Counted from the first letter of the stretch, positions 33,209-45,159 are shown. The stretch is 64,000 nt of DNA from Platanthera guangdongensis (GCA_039583875.1 CM077150.1:53323451-53387450), one strand, 5' to 3'. A program made the numbers and translations. The notes: a model not told the origin generated them from the letters alone.

Positions 33209-33550
33209 AATAATTACATTTCTACCGCTAGAATGCGGTAAAATGCATAAAAAGTGAAAATAAAATTTAAAGGAACAAAAGTTTTTGCAAATAAACGAAA
33301 AGTACAAGTGCTTGAAAAATTGAAATGACTACATTTCTACCGTTAGAATGCAGTAGAAATGGATAAAATGAAAAAATAAAATTTAAACGGGCAAAAGGTT
33401 TTTGAAAATAAAAGCAAAAAGAAGTGTTTGAAAAATTAAAACGACTATATATATATTCCAATAACTCCGTAAAAGTGGTTAAAAAGTGAAAATAAAGTGA
33501 AAAAATTAAAGTTTTACAACCTAAAAGGGAAAATCTAAGTTGCTCCTATT
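33190..33550 (-). repeat. Inverted copy of an LTR segment inside the LARD
   Basis: The reverse complement of this block matches 29780-30015: shared CTTTTACGGAGTTAT, ATATATAGT, GTTTTAATTTTTCAAACACT and CTAGCGGTAGAAATGTAAT. Part of it is itself duplicated (33215-33275 and 33325-33385). The pair could fold into a long hairpin across the element. Confidence 0.75.
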
Positions 33551-34483
33551 TTGTAAAGTTTTTTTATATTGTTTTAAGTTTTTATTAATAATACTTATCT
33601 GGGGTTAAGTTTTTAAGAATTTTTGTATGTTTTTTGGTTTAGATAGAGACTTATTTTCACAATTACATCTATTTATCTAAATAGTTGCACTTTTCTTTTG
33701 TTAGAAAATAATAATCTTAGATTTCAAGTTATGTTACTCCAAGTTTTTTTTTTCCAAATTTTAGGAACGTTTAATTTATAAAGGTTGCTCTCAAAAACTT
33801 TTTGTTAAACTTAGTTTTATTTTTGAACACAACCCTTTCCATTTTTTTCAAGTTATACTTGACATGATTTTGATCCTTAAAAGATCCTATGTCAATGTGA
33901 ATAAGATTTCGTTCCGTAAACATATGCATTCAATATGTGAAAGATTATATGTTATGGAGTAAGAGGATAAAATACATTACTCCTACACATATACATTGGG
34001 TTAATTTTATGAAGTTGAAAAAAAACATATTAGGAAAATAAGATTTCATTTTCCTAATAATCTAAAAGGAAAAAAATGGAGGTTCGAGCAAAAAAAATAT
34101 ACCCTCACCTCTAAATCAAGGCCCTCTTCATAAACCAACACCCCCTCTGCCAAATTCAAAAAATTCTAGATTTAATTTTAAAATATTTTGAGAGCATAAT
34201 TTGGTAAATTTTATTATTTCATATAATTTTTATAAAGCTAAAGTTTTCAAAATCCAATCTAGTTTTGTTAGCCTAACAAATAAAATTTTTTGCTATCTAT
34301 TCGATCATATCAGAAGTTTTTAGCTGAAACTCTTCCTTATTTAAATTTTTGGCATAACTTAGGAATTAACTCTAAAACTCCTAATATTTATTTCGATCTT
34401 TATTTAAATTAATTCAAACGGTAGCTAAACTTAGCATTTTTTAATTCATTATAAATTCATCTCCAACTTTTGCTCTGGAATAA
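33551..34483. other. LARD internal 3' region, no gene
   Basis: AT-rich, no domain recognised. Confidence 0.5.
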
Positions 34484-34506
34484 CAAAGCTTAAGTATGAG
34501 GGTATT
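34484..34506 (+). other. Polypurine tract of the LARD
   Basis: AAGCTTAAGTATGAGGG directly before the second LTR start at 34507. Confidence 0.55.
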
Positions 34507-34712
34507 TGATAGATTGTAAATATTCCTATTTTGATGTACATTAAATAAATCATTTTACTTTATTTTTGTTATTTTTTCTTAATTTTCTGGAATAAATTGC
34601 TCCTAATTTGTAAATATTTTCTAACTTAGTTTATTTTTGATTTTCTGAAAAATTTCAGGAAAAGTCAAATTTTGCATATGTCACACCCGTGTAATTATTC
34701 GACACGCCCGGC
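34507..34712 (+). repeat. Truncated 3' LTR of the LARD
   Basis: About 206 bp matching 28523-28730, ending at GACACGCC where similarity stops. Truncation by deletion or by a later insertion cannot be told apart here. Confidence 0.75.
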
Positions 34713-34773
34713 GGTAACTGTTATCGTGCATCGATAGCTCCAGGATTTTTGGGTTTACCCTTCTCGACAGCGG

Positions 34774-35740
34774 TTATTTTGGTCTCTTGAGCACTAGGGA
34801 CAATGGGGCGCCGGGCTTTCGCTTCCCGGCGTCGGTCGAAGGCAGCGGGGCCGGCTCGTCATGGCAAGATTGAGCCGCGGACTTCGCGAGAGCCAGCGGA
34901 TCTCTCACGGATTGGCTCTTGGCAGCATGAGCCTCGTCGAAGGGTTGGCGCAGGGGGATCTCGCGCTCTCCTGTAGAGGCGACAGCACTCAGCCCTAATC
35001 TTAAAAAAGGGGGGGGGGGGGGGGAGGAATAGCGAGTCAAAGGCGAGACCGTACCTTCGCTCGGAGGCACGGGGAGGAGCGAATCGACGCCCCGCCGGAG
35101 GAACTGGACGTCGAAATCCTTGGTTCCGAAGAACTCAAGGAGGGCGCTCTCGCGCGAGCCCAAGGAGGGCTACTTGTAAGCAGTGTCCTCATACTGAATG
35201 GGCGCGAGAGGAACGTTCCCGAAATCACCGGAAACGAAGACGAACCTCTCACTCCAGTGATGGTGCTTGTTGGCGAGATCGGTGGTCTTGAGCAGCTGCC
35301 CCGAAAAGAAGACCACCCCTCCCTTAGCGCGGAAGGTAAACAGCTTTCGGAAGATGGGGAGGCTGAACTTGATCCTCTCGGATCGCATGTAGCAGATGAA
35401 CGCCACAAGGATAGCGACCGAATTATGATTCAGCTGCGCGGGAACCACTCCATAGTACCGGAGGGCCTATCGCATCTCTGTCCAGAGGGGGAGGCGGAAG
35501 CCCACCTCGAGTGCTCAAGGGGAATGGCGAGCTCCCCCTCCCACGCACTGTTCACCCTGTCGGGTTGCCAGGGTTTCGCGCTATGAAGCCGGCGGAAATA
35601 TAGCGAGACTGGATCAGTTGGAACTCCTCTATGGTTAGGCTACAAGAGGGGAACTGATGCTTCTGGAAGGCTTCCGCGCAATTAGAGCGTCCCTCGCTTC
35701 CGCCGGCATCGTGCTTGTGAGGTTGAGGGCGAGGTCTTCA
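34774..35740 (-). pseudogene. Gypsy-type ORF1-like protein (PF04195-like domain), broken
   Basis: On the minus strand: an ATG near 35731 (PAEARDALIARKPS), a frameshift into LTIEEFQLIQSRY, a further break, then EVGFRLPLW, YYGVVPAQLNHNSVAILVAF, LFTFRAKGGVVFFSG and HHHWSERFVFVSGDFG (35540 to 35170). This arrangement is the 'putative gypsy type transposon' domain found in extra ORFs of Tat-like gypsy elements and in many plant hypothetical proteins. A single in-frame TAG at 35167 separates it from a Ser/Pro-rich tail (35163-34774) in the same frame. Biochemical role unknown. A TATA-like TCTATAAAATATG lies ~155 bp upstream (35880-35892). Confidence 0.68.
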
Positions 35741-37800
35741 GAAGAGAGGCGAGAGCGAGAGCTAAGCGAGAACGGGAGAAGGAAGCGGAAGCAAGCAGGA
35801 GCTCTCGGCAAACCGCGAAAGCAACGAGGAAAAGGCACGAATTTCGGATCGGAGAAATAAATATGGTAGTGGACACCCATATTTTATAGAAAATCGCAGT
35901 CATGATGGCTATTCCCAAAAGGCGGCGGGGGTACAGCCGTCACGCCCTAAGTCGGCAACGCCTCGGTTTCCCGCCCAAGATTGAAACGACTGACCGACAA
36001 ATTTGATTAGCGCAAACATTTTGAGATGACACGCGACAAGTAAAAACGAGCGGAAGCAGGGTTACTCTCGCCGAACGAGAGCCGATAAATAATAATAATA
36101 ATATCAAAGTTATGAGTTTCAAAGACCAATAAAAAAGCAACATGGTACATGGGGGAAGGGAAGGTCGGGGGGGTAAGAAAGGATGAGACTTCGCGAATCA
36201 ATAAGGTTCCCACCGCCATCGTCCTCGTTCCACTGCCTAGTCCTCGGTGAGCCTGCAGGTTGAAATAGGACGATAGGACGGTGCATCCTAGGTTGATTCG
36301 GCGGGACAGGTCTCGGATCCGCGCAATACACCTTTCGGGGAGGACCCGGCGGTAGGCCCACCTGGCCGATCTATCTCGCCTACGAAGTAGTCTCGCTCCA
36401 GAGCGTCTAGCCTCTTCTCCACCGATTGGCGGAACTCTCTCGCCGCAGAGCCATGGGCCCGCTCCCGCCATATAAGCTTCGACAGGACGCGACAACACTC
36501 CTCCCCCGCCTTTTAGCACTCCCGGCACTGGTCAAGATTTCCTCCATCTCGTCAGATGAAGGGAAGGGGAGATCTCGCCGTCCTCCCCCTCTCTATCTGC
36601 GTCGTCATCTTCATCTTCATCCTCTGCGTCAGTTCCCGACCGCGAGCCCAGTTCCCCTGACAAAGGGTTCCACATTCATGGCGAGAGCTAAGCAATAATT
36701 ATGATAGCATACCACATACCTGCAGTATGGCGAGAACCATCGGCCGACGACAGGATAGAAGGCCCACCCCCCCAGCTCCAAAGAGAAGGTGGAGTGGCTT
36801 TCCTTTTCCCGGGGGGAAGATTTTACGCATGGTGATCCCGGCTTGGCCGGAAGTAGGGGGAGTTGTCCTCTCTCGCAAGATGGCTGGCATCCTAGGGAGC
36901 TACAGAAGATTCGACAGCCACTCCTCCACCGGTAGGGTGGAATCAACCGTAGGGGCAGGCTGATTAGCGACCCTTACTTCGTTTTCCCGGGTGGCGAGAC
37001 CCAGTTTGGCAGAAACTGGTGCTGGCGGGAAGTCAATTCAGCAATCTGAGACTGAGTCAGGAGTGAGAGTGGAAAAGATACCTGCAGTTCTCGGGGAGTG
37101 AGGTGAAGGAGCGACCTCCGAGACCCGCAGTTGATTCTCAGGAGGACGAAATGATGAGTCCAAGGGCTCCTGCGGGGCCTGACGTCGTCAGGGGCCATTT
37201 CCTGCGAGAAGTATCGCGTCAGTTGCAAATCCTTCCGCGTAAACAGCTAGTGGTTTCAATGATTAGCGAGTCGAGAGACATACCTTCTGTGAAGAGGATC
37301 ATCCGCACGGCTTGGGGTCAATGTAGGCGAGCTCCTGTTCTCGTGAGATAGGTCACGCTGGACCACCTTCGCCCTCTTCTGCTCTTTCTTTTTCTTCTTT
37401 AGCTGAGAGGGCTCAGCGACTGACGACTTTCTTGCCAGCCAGGGGGAAACCAAGGCGCAGTTAGCCTTGGTTCGCGCCTGGGCCGCATCGATACAGTCTT
37501 GAAGGTCCTGCGGGAGCGGTTTGTCAACACGCTTGGAACGCATCGCCGAAGGAAGCGAGAACTCAGACAAGGAGAGACATTCGGGGGCAGATTTATGGCC
37601 GTCTATCAGCACATATATATAGCCACAGTATGGCCCACCAAAAGATTCTCTGATGATGACACGTGCCCAGCGAATATTGACGGGTTGGGCGTGTCTTTTC
37701 GAGCGTAGAGCTTGCTCCAAAAGAGATGAGATTGTGTACAACCCATATTCGCTGAGTAGGACCCGGAGTCACGAACGGTCAGGATTAGACTAACTTCGGG
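35741..37800. other. GC-rich gypsy-derived region, no confident gene
   Basis: Composition matches 34774-35740. The minus strand has an open frame 37741-37256 with a Lys-rich stretch (QLKKKKKEQKRAK) and then donor-like AG|GTATGT (37278), CTGCAG|GTATC (37083) and CTGCAG|GTATGT (36722) sites with plausible acceptors between them. This may be the C-terminal, spliced part of an ORF1-type protein from a Tat/Ogre-like element. No pol domain is visible. Confidence 0.4.
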
Positions 37801-38430
37801 CTCTCGACCAGAAGAACTCTCACCCTGAGGAAGCTCCTGGTACTCTCCTCCACCAGTTCAAAGGTATAGAAAAGATCTACCACCTCCTCCTCCTCCTGCA
37901 GCTGGTGCTCCTGGTTCAAGCTCTCAAAGGTCTGCCCCTGTTCAAACTTATCAAGACATCATGGCAGATCTTCCTCTCATAGCAGTCAGCACAGGCAAAA
38001 CTCTTCAGGAAAACAACATCAGCAGCAACAACAACATCAGCAACAACAACATCAACAAGCTGAAAGTTCTAGAAGATCAACCTCTCCTCCTGTTCCTTAT
38101 GAAGATCCAGAAACAGCCAACACAGCTAAAATGGCCAGGTTCCAGGAACTAGTAGGCCTTTCTTTGATTAACAAGGCAAGGCTAAAGGGAAGGACATTTC
38201 TGAATACACTGCAATGTACAAATACAGGGGAGAAGAACTGAAAGGTTTGAAAAGGCTAACAAATTTTTTAATGTTGATGATTATATGAAATTACATCCTG
38301 AAGCAGTGGTCCCTAGAGCTACATCTCTGAAGATTATAGGGGCTATTGACATGACAATGACTATGAAACAAGCTTCAAATCCAAATAGGGAAATACATTT
38401 ACCAAGCCAGGAGACAAGGGCAAGGATGTA
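37800..38430 (+). pseudogene. 3' ORF C-terminal remnant of family B copia element
   Basis: Coding-like material upstream of the family B 3' LTR. In shifting frames: a proline/serine-rich part, a Gln/His tract (HQQQQQHQQQQHQQ, near 38020-38060), VPYEDPETANTAKMARFQEL, then GKAKGKDISEYTAMYKYRGEEL, DDYMKLHPEAVVPRATSLKI and a basic terminus. Position just before the polypurine tract matches the extra 3' ORF (env-like) of SIRE-type elements. At least three frameshifts. The 5' side of the element is missing before about 37800. Function unknown. Confidence 0.6.
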
Positions 38431-38629
38431 AAGCATCAGGAGAAGAAGCAGAAGAAATGAAATCTGAACTATTTTATTTCTATTTTTCTCTATTAAACTA
38501 TTTCATATTGTCCGACAAAGCTATTGTGTAAATATATCTGCTGCATGTGTTAATTATCTCTGCCAGATATATGTTTTTCCTGCTTTGTTTACTTTATGTT
38601 TTTATTTTGAGTCTATTAGTGACCTCACC

Positions 38630-38644
38630 CAAATATGGGGAGAT
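38630..38644 (+). other. Polypurine tract of family B element
   Basis: AAATATGGGGAGAT immediately before the LTR start TGTTGG at 38645; primes plus-strand DNA synthesis in this family. Confidence 0.75.
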
Positions 38645-38859
38645 TGTTGGATCCCTAGTTTGATTTGGACTAGGTTCACTAAGCTAGATGATGTGACCCA
38701 ACATGCATAACCAGGGTCATAGTTATGTCCTATAGTGTAGGCCAAGTCCTCATTAACAACATCACATGGACAAGCCATCATTAGACTGCCAGAGACTCAA
38801 GACTTAGAGTTTTTCCAGAGATTCAGAGATTTCTCAAGAAACTAAGTAAAATGATTTCG

Positions 38860-39680
38860 ACGTTCGTCGAACTCAGGTCGACGATAGTCGTTCTCAGCTC
38901 GACGAATTTAGAGAAATATTCTCTGAGCTGAGCTCGACGAACTTCAGTCACAGATCGATGATCCTTGGACTCCACCTTCAGAATTCTAAGTCCAGACTGT
39001 TCTCTAGACTCAGGTCGATGAACCTAGTTCGAAGGTCGACGAACATCATTCTTTGCTCGACGATTTCTGGACTTTCACTTCAACTCTATTGCTAGAGGTT
39101 TATCAATTTTCTCTAAGTCCAGAATCATTTTCAGCTCGATGAATTCAAGGTTCTCTATACTTAGTTCGACGAATTCAAGGTTCTCCAGATTTAGCTCGAC
39201 GAACCTTATTCTTTGGTCGATGAATCTTTGGACTACTACAGTATTCTGTCGAGACTATGTTGTCTAGTCTCAAGTTGACGAACTCAATTCTCTTCCCGAC
39301 GAATTTTGGAACCAGAAGACTTGTGTCGACACTCAGAGTATATGTCGACACCACTGAGTCGACACTAGAAGAACTTGTGTCGACACCCAGATCATCAGTC
39401 GACACTTTGGAAAGGTTGTGTCGACACCAGGAGTAATTGTGTTGACACCGGAGTAATTGTGTTGACACACAGAATATTTGACAACTCCAGAATAGTTGCT
39501 GAACTCTAGTCGATGAACACATTTACCAGCTCGACGAACTTCAGACACAGATTAGGCAAAGTTCAAAATAGACAGCAGTTTCAGTTTCAAGCTCGACGAT
39601 CTTGCAACTCAGCTCGACGAACAGAAGTTCTCAGTTCGACGAACTACATACTCAGCTCGACGAATTCTGCTATCTGTTCG
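38860..39680. repeat. GCTCGACGAA / GTTCGTCGA motif array with GTGTCGACAC units
   Basis: About twenty TCGACGAA-core units in both orientations (38860-39240, 39500-39680) flank a cluster of GTGTCGACAC-type units (39325-39475), the palindrome typical of family A. Confidence 0.82.
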
Positions 39681-39930
39681 ACGATTCCAGACATAGTTAT
39701 TTCCGGTCTTCTGACCCCACTCTAATGCGATAATTCCAGAGTAATTAATGCTCTAACATTCTCTGAATATAACTGTTAGAAGGAGCATTAATTATGGTCT
39801 TCTCCAGGATTATTTCTTGCCGTTTTCCATGGGACAGTTGGAGAAATAAATCAATGTCGTTTATTCTCAAGGCTGTCAGCATTAATTGTAGAATAATTCA
39901 AATTTTTGAAAGACAGATTTTGACAGAAAA

Positions 39931-39938
39931 TATAAAAG
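39931..39938 (+). promoter_or_regulatory. Family B LTR TATA box
   Basis: TATAAAAG, 250 bp downstream of the motif array. Confidence 0.5.
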
Positions 39939-40787
39939 AAAAAGAAGAGAATAACACAAAGAAGAATCGAGGATCATTAAAAAAAGTTTTACACAGAGCA
40001 CATTTCACTCAGAGGCATACAGAGATTACAGAGATACAGAGAAATATTTAGTCTTGAACAATCTGCTTTGTCAACAAGAAGCATTCTCTGATACAGCGAA
40101 GCCCCGACCAGAAGCTCATCAGTACCTGAAGAAGAAGAACAACAATACCTATATCTAGATTCTTCTTTCTTCAAGCACTCCAGGACACTTCAAAAGAACA
40201 ACATCAGTTCCATCTGTCAAAGAAGTTCCTGAAGATTATTGCTGGTCAAGAATTCAGTTTGAAGACCTATCACCCTGAAGCTTAGCTCCTATTTTTCCCT
40301 GATTCATTCTACATCTCAGGGGGAGCCATAAGCTATAATCAAATCCATAGTCTTCTCAGTTGTATATTGAGAAAGAGAAGACAAAATCATCTCTCACCCC
40401 CACTGTATAAAGGGTTGTCATCTCTATTCAAAAGTGATTCCTTGGTTGCAAGTCTCATGATCAAAAGACTTGGGTTGGTTTTTGAGCACCTGATCAAAAG
40501 CTCATTAGTGTCAGGCACCTGATCAAAAATCTGAGTGGATTCCTACCAAGGGTGGTAGAAAAGTGGATGTACCCAGGCTAGGGAACCACTATAAAATTGT
40601 TGTGTCATCTGGTTGCCCCTTTTTCTTTTGTTCTTGATGTGCTTGTGCTTTAGGTTTATTGTGTGCTAGCTATATTTATTTCTGCACTTTTAATTTACAA
40701 CAAAAGCTGTAATAGCTGTTAGGAATTTGTTAAGAATACTCTATTCACCCCCCCTCTAGAGTATTACAGATCTAATTCTCACTTTCA

Positions 40788-43087
40788 AGGACATGTGCTC
40801 TGGAGCGGGGTGAGACCGACATGGGGTCTAATATGGGACATTAGAGTGGAGCTGGAAGCTTTCCCATTCCTGAGTGAAGTCAAGGGCGCCCTTTTTAGTG
40901 TCTGCCAATAGAGCCCTTGTCGTAGGATTTTTAGAGCCAAGCCTTTCCACCAAAATGCTACTCGCATACGCCCCCGTGTACTTCACGTAAAGCATATTCT
41001 TCTTCAGGTGGGGATATACACTTGAATATGACCTGGAAAAGGTGAGCTTGTAGAGATCATTGGCTATGATGGAGAAAGTGGTAGCACTGATTCGTTGGCA
41101 TCGGGCCTCTATAGGGTCCACTAATAGTTGCCTGCTTTTGAGGCAGGCGATGATGAGGTCCATCTAGCAAGGATCCCCTTCTACGATGTTGGCGATCTCA
41201 TAGGGCCCCGAAATACTGGAACGAGCAAGTCCTTGACTCGAAAGTGTCGGGTTTGGTACCTTGTGCCAGAGTTGGCGAGCTTGGACAGAGCATCCGCTTT
41301 GGTGTTCTGATCAAGAGGAATGTGGAGGATTTGGTGAGATTTTTTCCCAAAGATAAATTTTGTCAGCTAGAGGCATCGTGCGAGTTGCTCGTCTTTTGCC
41401 TCATAGTCTCCCTTGACCTGTGATACTACTAGGTGAGAGTCAGTGTTGATAGTTAAGTTCTCCACCCCACAATGAATTGCTAGGAGAAGTCTGACGATTA
41501 GGGATTCGTACTCCGCGATGTTTTTGATGGTTGGGAACTTCAGATAGAACCTATATTCGAGAACAGCCCCATCAGGACTCGTTAGCAGCAGGCCTATACA
41601 TGCCCCCTTGGTGCCTGAAGCCCGCTGATGTACAAAGTCTGTTGCACGAGAGCCATGCGGTACGAGCTAGGCGCTTCTTTTGGAGGAATATGCTTTCTAC
41701 TATGCAATCAGCTAGGAATTAGGACTTGATGAAGGGCCCTTGCAGTACCGGATGTCGAATTCCCTTATCTCCACTACCTACTTGACTAGCCTTCTTGATA
41801 CCTCGGGCTTCTGCAGGATCGCTCGAAGTGGCAGCGGCGTGAGTACTTTGATAGTGTGGGCCTGGAAGTATCGCCAGAGTTTTCATGCATAGAATACTAG
41901 GGCCAGAGTCATTTTATTTGTCGTGGGATATCTGCTCTCGATATCGGACAAGACTTTTCTAAGGTAATAGACTGGGCGCTGGATCCCCTCTTCGTCTTTG
42001 ACCAAGACCAAGCTGAACGCGTAAGACAAAACTATTAGATTTAGGAAAAGGGCTTTGCCTTTGGTGGGATTTGAGAGTAGTGGGGGAGTGGCCCATTACT
42101 GTTTAAGGTGTTTAAAGGCAGTTTGAAACTTGTTCGTCCATTGGAATCTAGTGTGTCGAGCCTCGAGGAGCGCTTTGAAAAAATGGAGATACTTGTCCCC
42201 AATTCAAGCCAAGAAGCAGGAGAGCACAACTATCCTTATGTTGAGATGTTGAACCCCCTTGATGTTGTGAGGGGGAGACATGTCCTCCAATACTTTAATC
42301 TTTTCGGGTTATCCACTATTCTTTATTGTGTTATCATGAAGCTTAGGAACTTCCCTGCGGTAACCTTGAATGCACACTTGGAATGATTTTGGCATAGTTG
42401 GTAATGACGGAGGAGTTGGAAGCATTTATCTAGGTCTTCTAGGCGGTGGGCCCGTCGGATGCTATTCACTAGCAAGTCGTCGATGTAAACTTCCACGTAT
42501 TACCCGATGAGACTTTGGAACACCAGGTTCACTAGCCTCTAGTAGGCAGCTCCAACATTCTTTAATCTGAAAGGCATTACTGTATAACATTATACTCCTT
42601 TGTCTTTGCGAAAGTAAGTGTGCTCTTCATATTTCGGGTTCATCTGGATCTAGTTGTATGCCTAGTAGATGTCCATGAAGTTAAGGAGTTTGTGCCTGGC
42701 TATTGCATCCACAAGCTGAACGATGCGAGGGAGAGGGAAACTGTCCTTCAGACATGCTTGTTTAAGATTGTTATAGTTGGCACACATCCTCCATTCTACT
42801 GAAACCTTTTTTTTACTATGACCATATTGGCGAGCCAACTGGGGTACGCTGCTTCCGGATGAATCGTGCAACCAAAAGCTTGTCTACCTCTGCCTCGATG
42901 ACAAAAATTCTTTCAGGCATAAAGTTGTGCTTTTTCTGGACCACCGGCCTGCAAGTTGGGTCGATGTCTAGTGTGTGTGTGATGATTTGCAGGTATACTC
43001 CCGGCTTGTACTAGAAATCCATGCAAATATATCTGGTTAGTACGCAAGTAGTTCATGTATTCCCCCTACTCCTCCGGGGAAAAGAGT
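40788..43087 (-). pseudogene. Tat-lineage gypsy pol remnant (RT, RNase H, integrase N-terminus)
   Basis: On the minus strand: end of protease/start of RT (43020-42880: RPVVQKKHNF, VIEAEVDKLL), RT (VEWRMCANYNNLKQACLKDS, PLPRIVQLVDA, VYIDDLLVNS near 42480, KCAFKVTAGKFL), RNase H (41540-41260: AEYESLIVRLLLA, NTDSHLVVSQVKGDYEAKDE, NTKADALSKLANS), then the H2C2 integrase zinc region (41160-40793: NDLYKLTFSRSY, ILRQGLYWQTL, SCQLHSNV-type end). RT and RNase H sequences are of the Tat type (NxNACxKDSFPLPRI). Stops and frameshifts throughout. The family B LTR interrupts it at 40788 and the family C LTR at 43087, so it is older than both. Confidence 0.82.
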
Positions 43088-43639
43088 GATTAAAGTATCT
43101 AGCGTCTACCTAAATCACCTAGAGGGGGTGAATAGATGATGTTTGTGTTTTTTTTGCGTAATAAAATTTCTTAAAAACCAAGCACACAAACAAGAGAGAT
43201 TTATAGTGGTTCCATGTGTTGGGTACGTCCACTTTCCCGCCTCTCCTATCTCCCACTAAGGGGCTGATTCGGCTATTTCACCTTTCTCAGATTACAACGA
43301 ATCTTACACCTCAGAGCCACAACTCATACAACTCGGAGACGACGCTCCTACCACTCAGAGAACAATCTCTCCTAAAACTCGATCCACAACCGTATCTACA
43401 AACTCGATCCACAAACGGATCTACTCACTCGATCAACAAACAGATCTATAAACTCGGAGAAATTATTTCCTACAATCAGTAAAAGAATATTACATAATAC
43501 AAATGATTACAAGTCTTCACACATGTTCTTCGAATAAAATAGATCTTGAATCTTGGAGAACCTGGAGAAATGAAATCTTAAAGACCTTGAATTGTGAACC
43601 ATCAATCTTCGAATGACTTGATCTTGAGGAGTTTGGATC

Positions 43640-43672
<33 letters not shown>
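43640..43672. repeat. (GA)n microsatellite
   Basis: Uninterrupted GA run of about 33 bp inside the family C LTR. Confidence 0.95.
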
Positions 43673-43675
<3 letters not shown>

Positions 43676-43847
43676 AATCCTATCTTGAAAGTCGAAGAAG
43701 ATGAATCTGTGCACAGTAAGTAGTTGGTGGCCGATCTGAATTCGCGAAGTGTGAGGATAAGACCGATGGTTTCACGTTTTGGGAAGTTCTTGTAGATTTA
43801 AAATGTTATCAATAACACGATTAGTATGGAATAAAAATATCCCTATG

Positions 43848-43856
43848 TATTTATAG
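43848..43856 (-). promoter_or_regulatory. Family C LTR TATA box
   Basis: CTATAAATA on the minus strand, about 120 bp downstream of the motif array. Confidence 0.55.
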
Positions 43857-43974
43857 AGATCTTCTTACCAACGGTATAAAAAATTTTCCAACAATGAAAC
43901 CTAAAAACACTGTGCATGCCAACCGAACCCGAGACTGGTTTTTGAAATTATCGGAAAATGACCCAAGTCAAATT

Positions 43975-44575
43975 CATCGAGTATCATCGAGTATCATAAT
44001 GATACTCGTCAAATACATCTTGATATACGACGAAAAGGACTTAGCCAAATCATCCCAGGCCGGCTGGTCACTTAACGCCATGGTGAAGAGACATACTCGA
44101 CGAATTGATCGAGTATTACCTACCATACTCGACGAATTCGTCGAGTATTGGTTAACTGACTCAACGCCGTTACACTCGACACCTGAGTTCACATAACGCC
44201 ATAAGCAGTATTCGACGAATATCATCGAGTTAACTCAACACACTCAACACTTTGATATTCGACGAATAATACTTGGAAAAATCTAGAGAAGTAGCGTCAA
44301 CTGGACTCGACGAATTCGACATGTATCACTTAACATATTCGACAAATTCAGCGAGTACCGTTAGATACATTAGACGAATTTGACGAGTATGAATGATGAT
44401 ACTCGGCGAATTTTACTTAATAGATTTTTCACCGCTTTGGCAAAATTACCCTAGCATAAGAGATGATTCGATGAGTATAGGTAGGTATACACGACGAATT
44501 CGATGAGTATCACGCTGATACTCGACGAATTCGATGAGTATTCCAAACCATACTCGATGAATTATACTTGGGAGA
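43975..44575. repeat. ATACTCGACGAATTCGTCGAGTAT motif array
   Basis: About twenty units of ACTCGACGAAT or its complement, several fused as palindromes (for example GACGAATTCGTCGAGTA at 44130-44146), ~25-40 bp apart. Some have lost the CpG (CTCGATGAAT, TTCGACAAAT). Confidence 0.85.
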
Positions 44576-44870
44576 ATTTCTATCTCTCTAATTCTAAGCC
44601 TTGACCATTCTTGAGTCTTCACTTATACTTGGGATATAAGTACACCCCAATAGAGAGATTACACGTGAGTCAACACTTTGACCTATACAATGAGGAATTA
44701 CATTGTATAATCCTGTGTTTCTGTCCCACTGTAACTTTACATTGCTGTGTACTTAGCAATGAAAACCTGCAAGTACATAATTAAATAACATATCAAATAC
44801 AGTCACAATTCATCTTAGCTTGACCAGACCCTTCTTTAAATCAGGATTATTGTGGATACAATACCCAACA

Positions 44871-44885
44871 ATCTCCCCCTATTTG
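44871..44885 (-). other. Polypurine tract of family C
   Basis: Minus strand AAATAGGGGGAGAT adjoining the LTR start at 44870. The following 200 bp (to 45080) are an AT-rich 3' untranslated stretch with a short TA run. Confidence 0.75.
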
Positions 44886-45079
44886 AAGAATTCAATATCT
44901 TACATGGTGAATTGCACAAGATAAATAATAATATGAAAACTTGAAAAGATAAATAATATTAACAAAACACGCATTCCAAGACAATTATTAAAATTATATA
45001 TATATATATGTCAAAAATTGTTCACAGTTTTTAACAAGGGGTGGGGGGGGGAACCCACAACTCAACACATAATATAACT

Positions 45080-45159
45080 ACTATTCCTGCCTACACTGAC
45101 TCTTTTGCCTCTTCCTGTCAAAATAAGCCTTCGGCTTAGGGTAATACTTTGGAGGAGGT
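45080..45159 (-). pseudogene. C-terminal end of the family C 3' ORF, separated by solo LTR
   Basis: On the minus strand PPKYYPKPKAYFDRKRQ, matching SKYFPKPYHYFERQK in the 3' ORF of the right-hand family A element (near 63840-63880). It continues the frame that ends at 47938 on the other side of the solo LTR. Confidence 0.75.

Larger units (their letters stand above)
28523..34712 (+). mobile_element. Large non-autonomous LTR element (LARD), Athila-like
   Basis: Two direct copies of a sequence starting TGATAGATTKTAAATATTCC (28523 and 34507) flank an AT-rich domain without pol. The first copy runs into TTGGCGTCGTTGCAAGG at 31474, close to the TGGCGCCGTTGC primer site complementary to Asp tRNA used by Athila-type gypsy elements. 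The second copy is preceded by a purine-rich AAGTATGAGGG tract and is truncated after ~200 bp. The only coding material is two short, rearranged gag pieces. It was inserted into the Tekay LTR at 28522. Confidence 0.75.
38645..40787 (+). repeat. 3' LTR of family B element (2143 bp)
   Basis: Starts TGTTGGATCCCTAGTTTG, ends TCTCACTTTCA. The last ~540 bp match the LTR at 2821-3361 in reverse. It contains TCGACGAA-type motifs, a few GTGTCGACAC units, a TATA box and a terminal CACCCCCCCTCTAGAG segment. AGGAC (40788-40792) would be the target duplication; the left partner is lost. The host sequence at 40788 is Tat integrase. Confidence 0.87.
43088..44870 (-). repeat. 3' LTR of family C copia element (1783 bp)
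   Basis: On the minus strand starts TGTTGGGTATTGTATCC at 44870, right after the polypurine tract, and ends CTAGATACTTTAATCA at 43088. It has the SIRE-type CACCCCCTCTAGGTG end, GGTACGTCCACTTT segment, a TATA box and a dense ACTCGACGAAT array. Candidate target duplication AAGAG at 43083-43087; its partner is lost. Confidence 0.84.
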
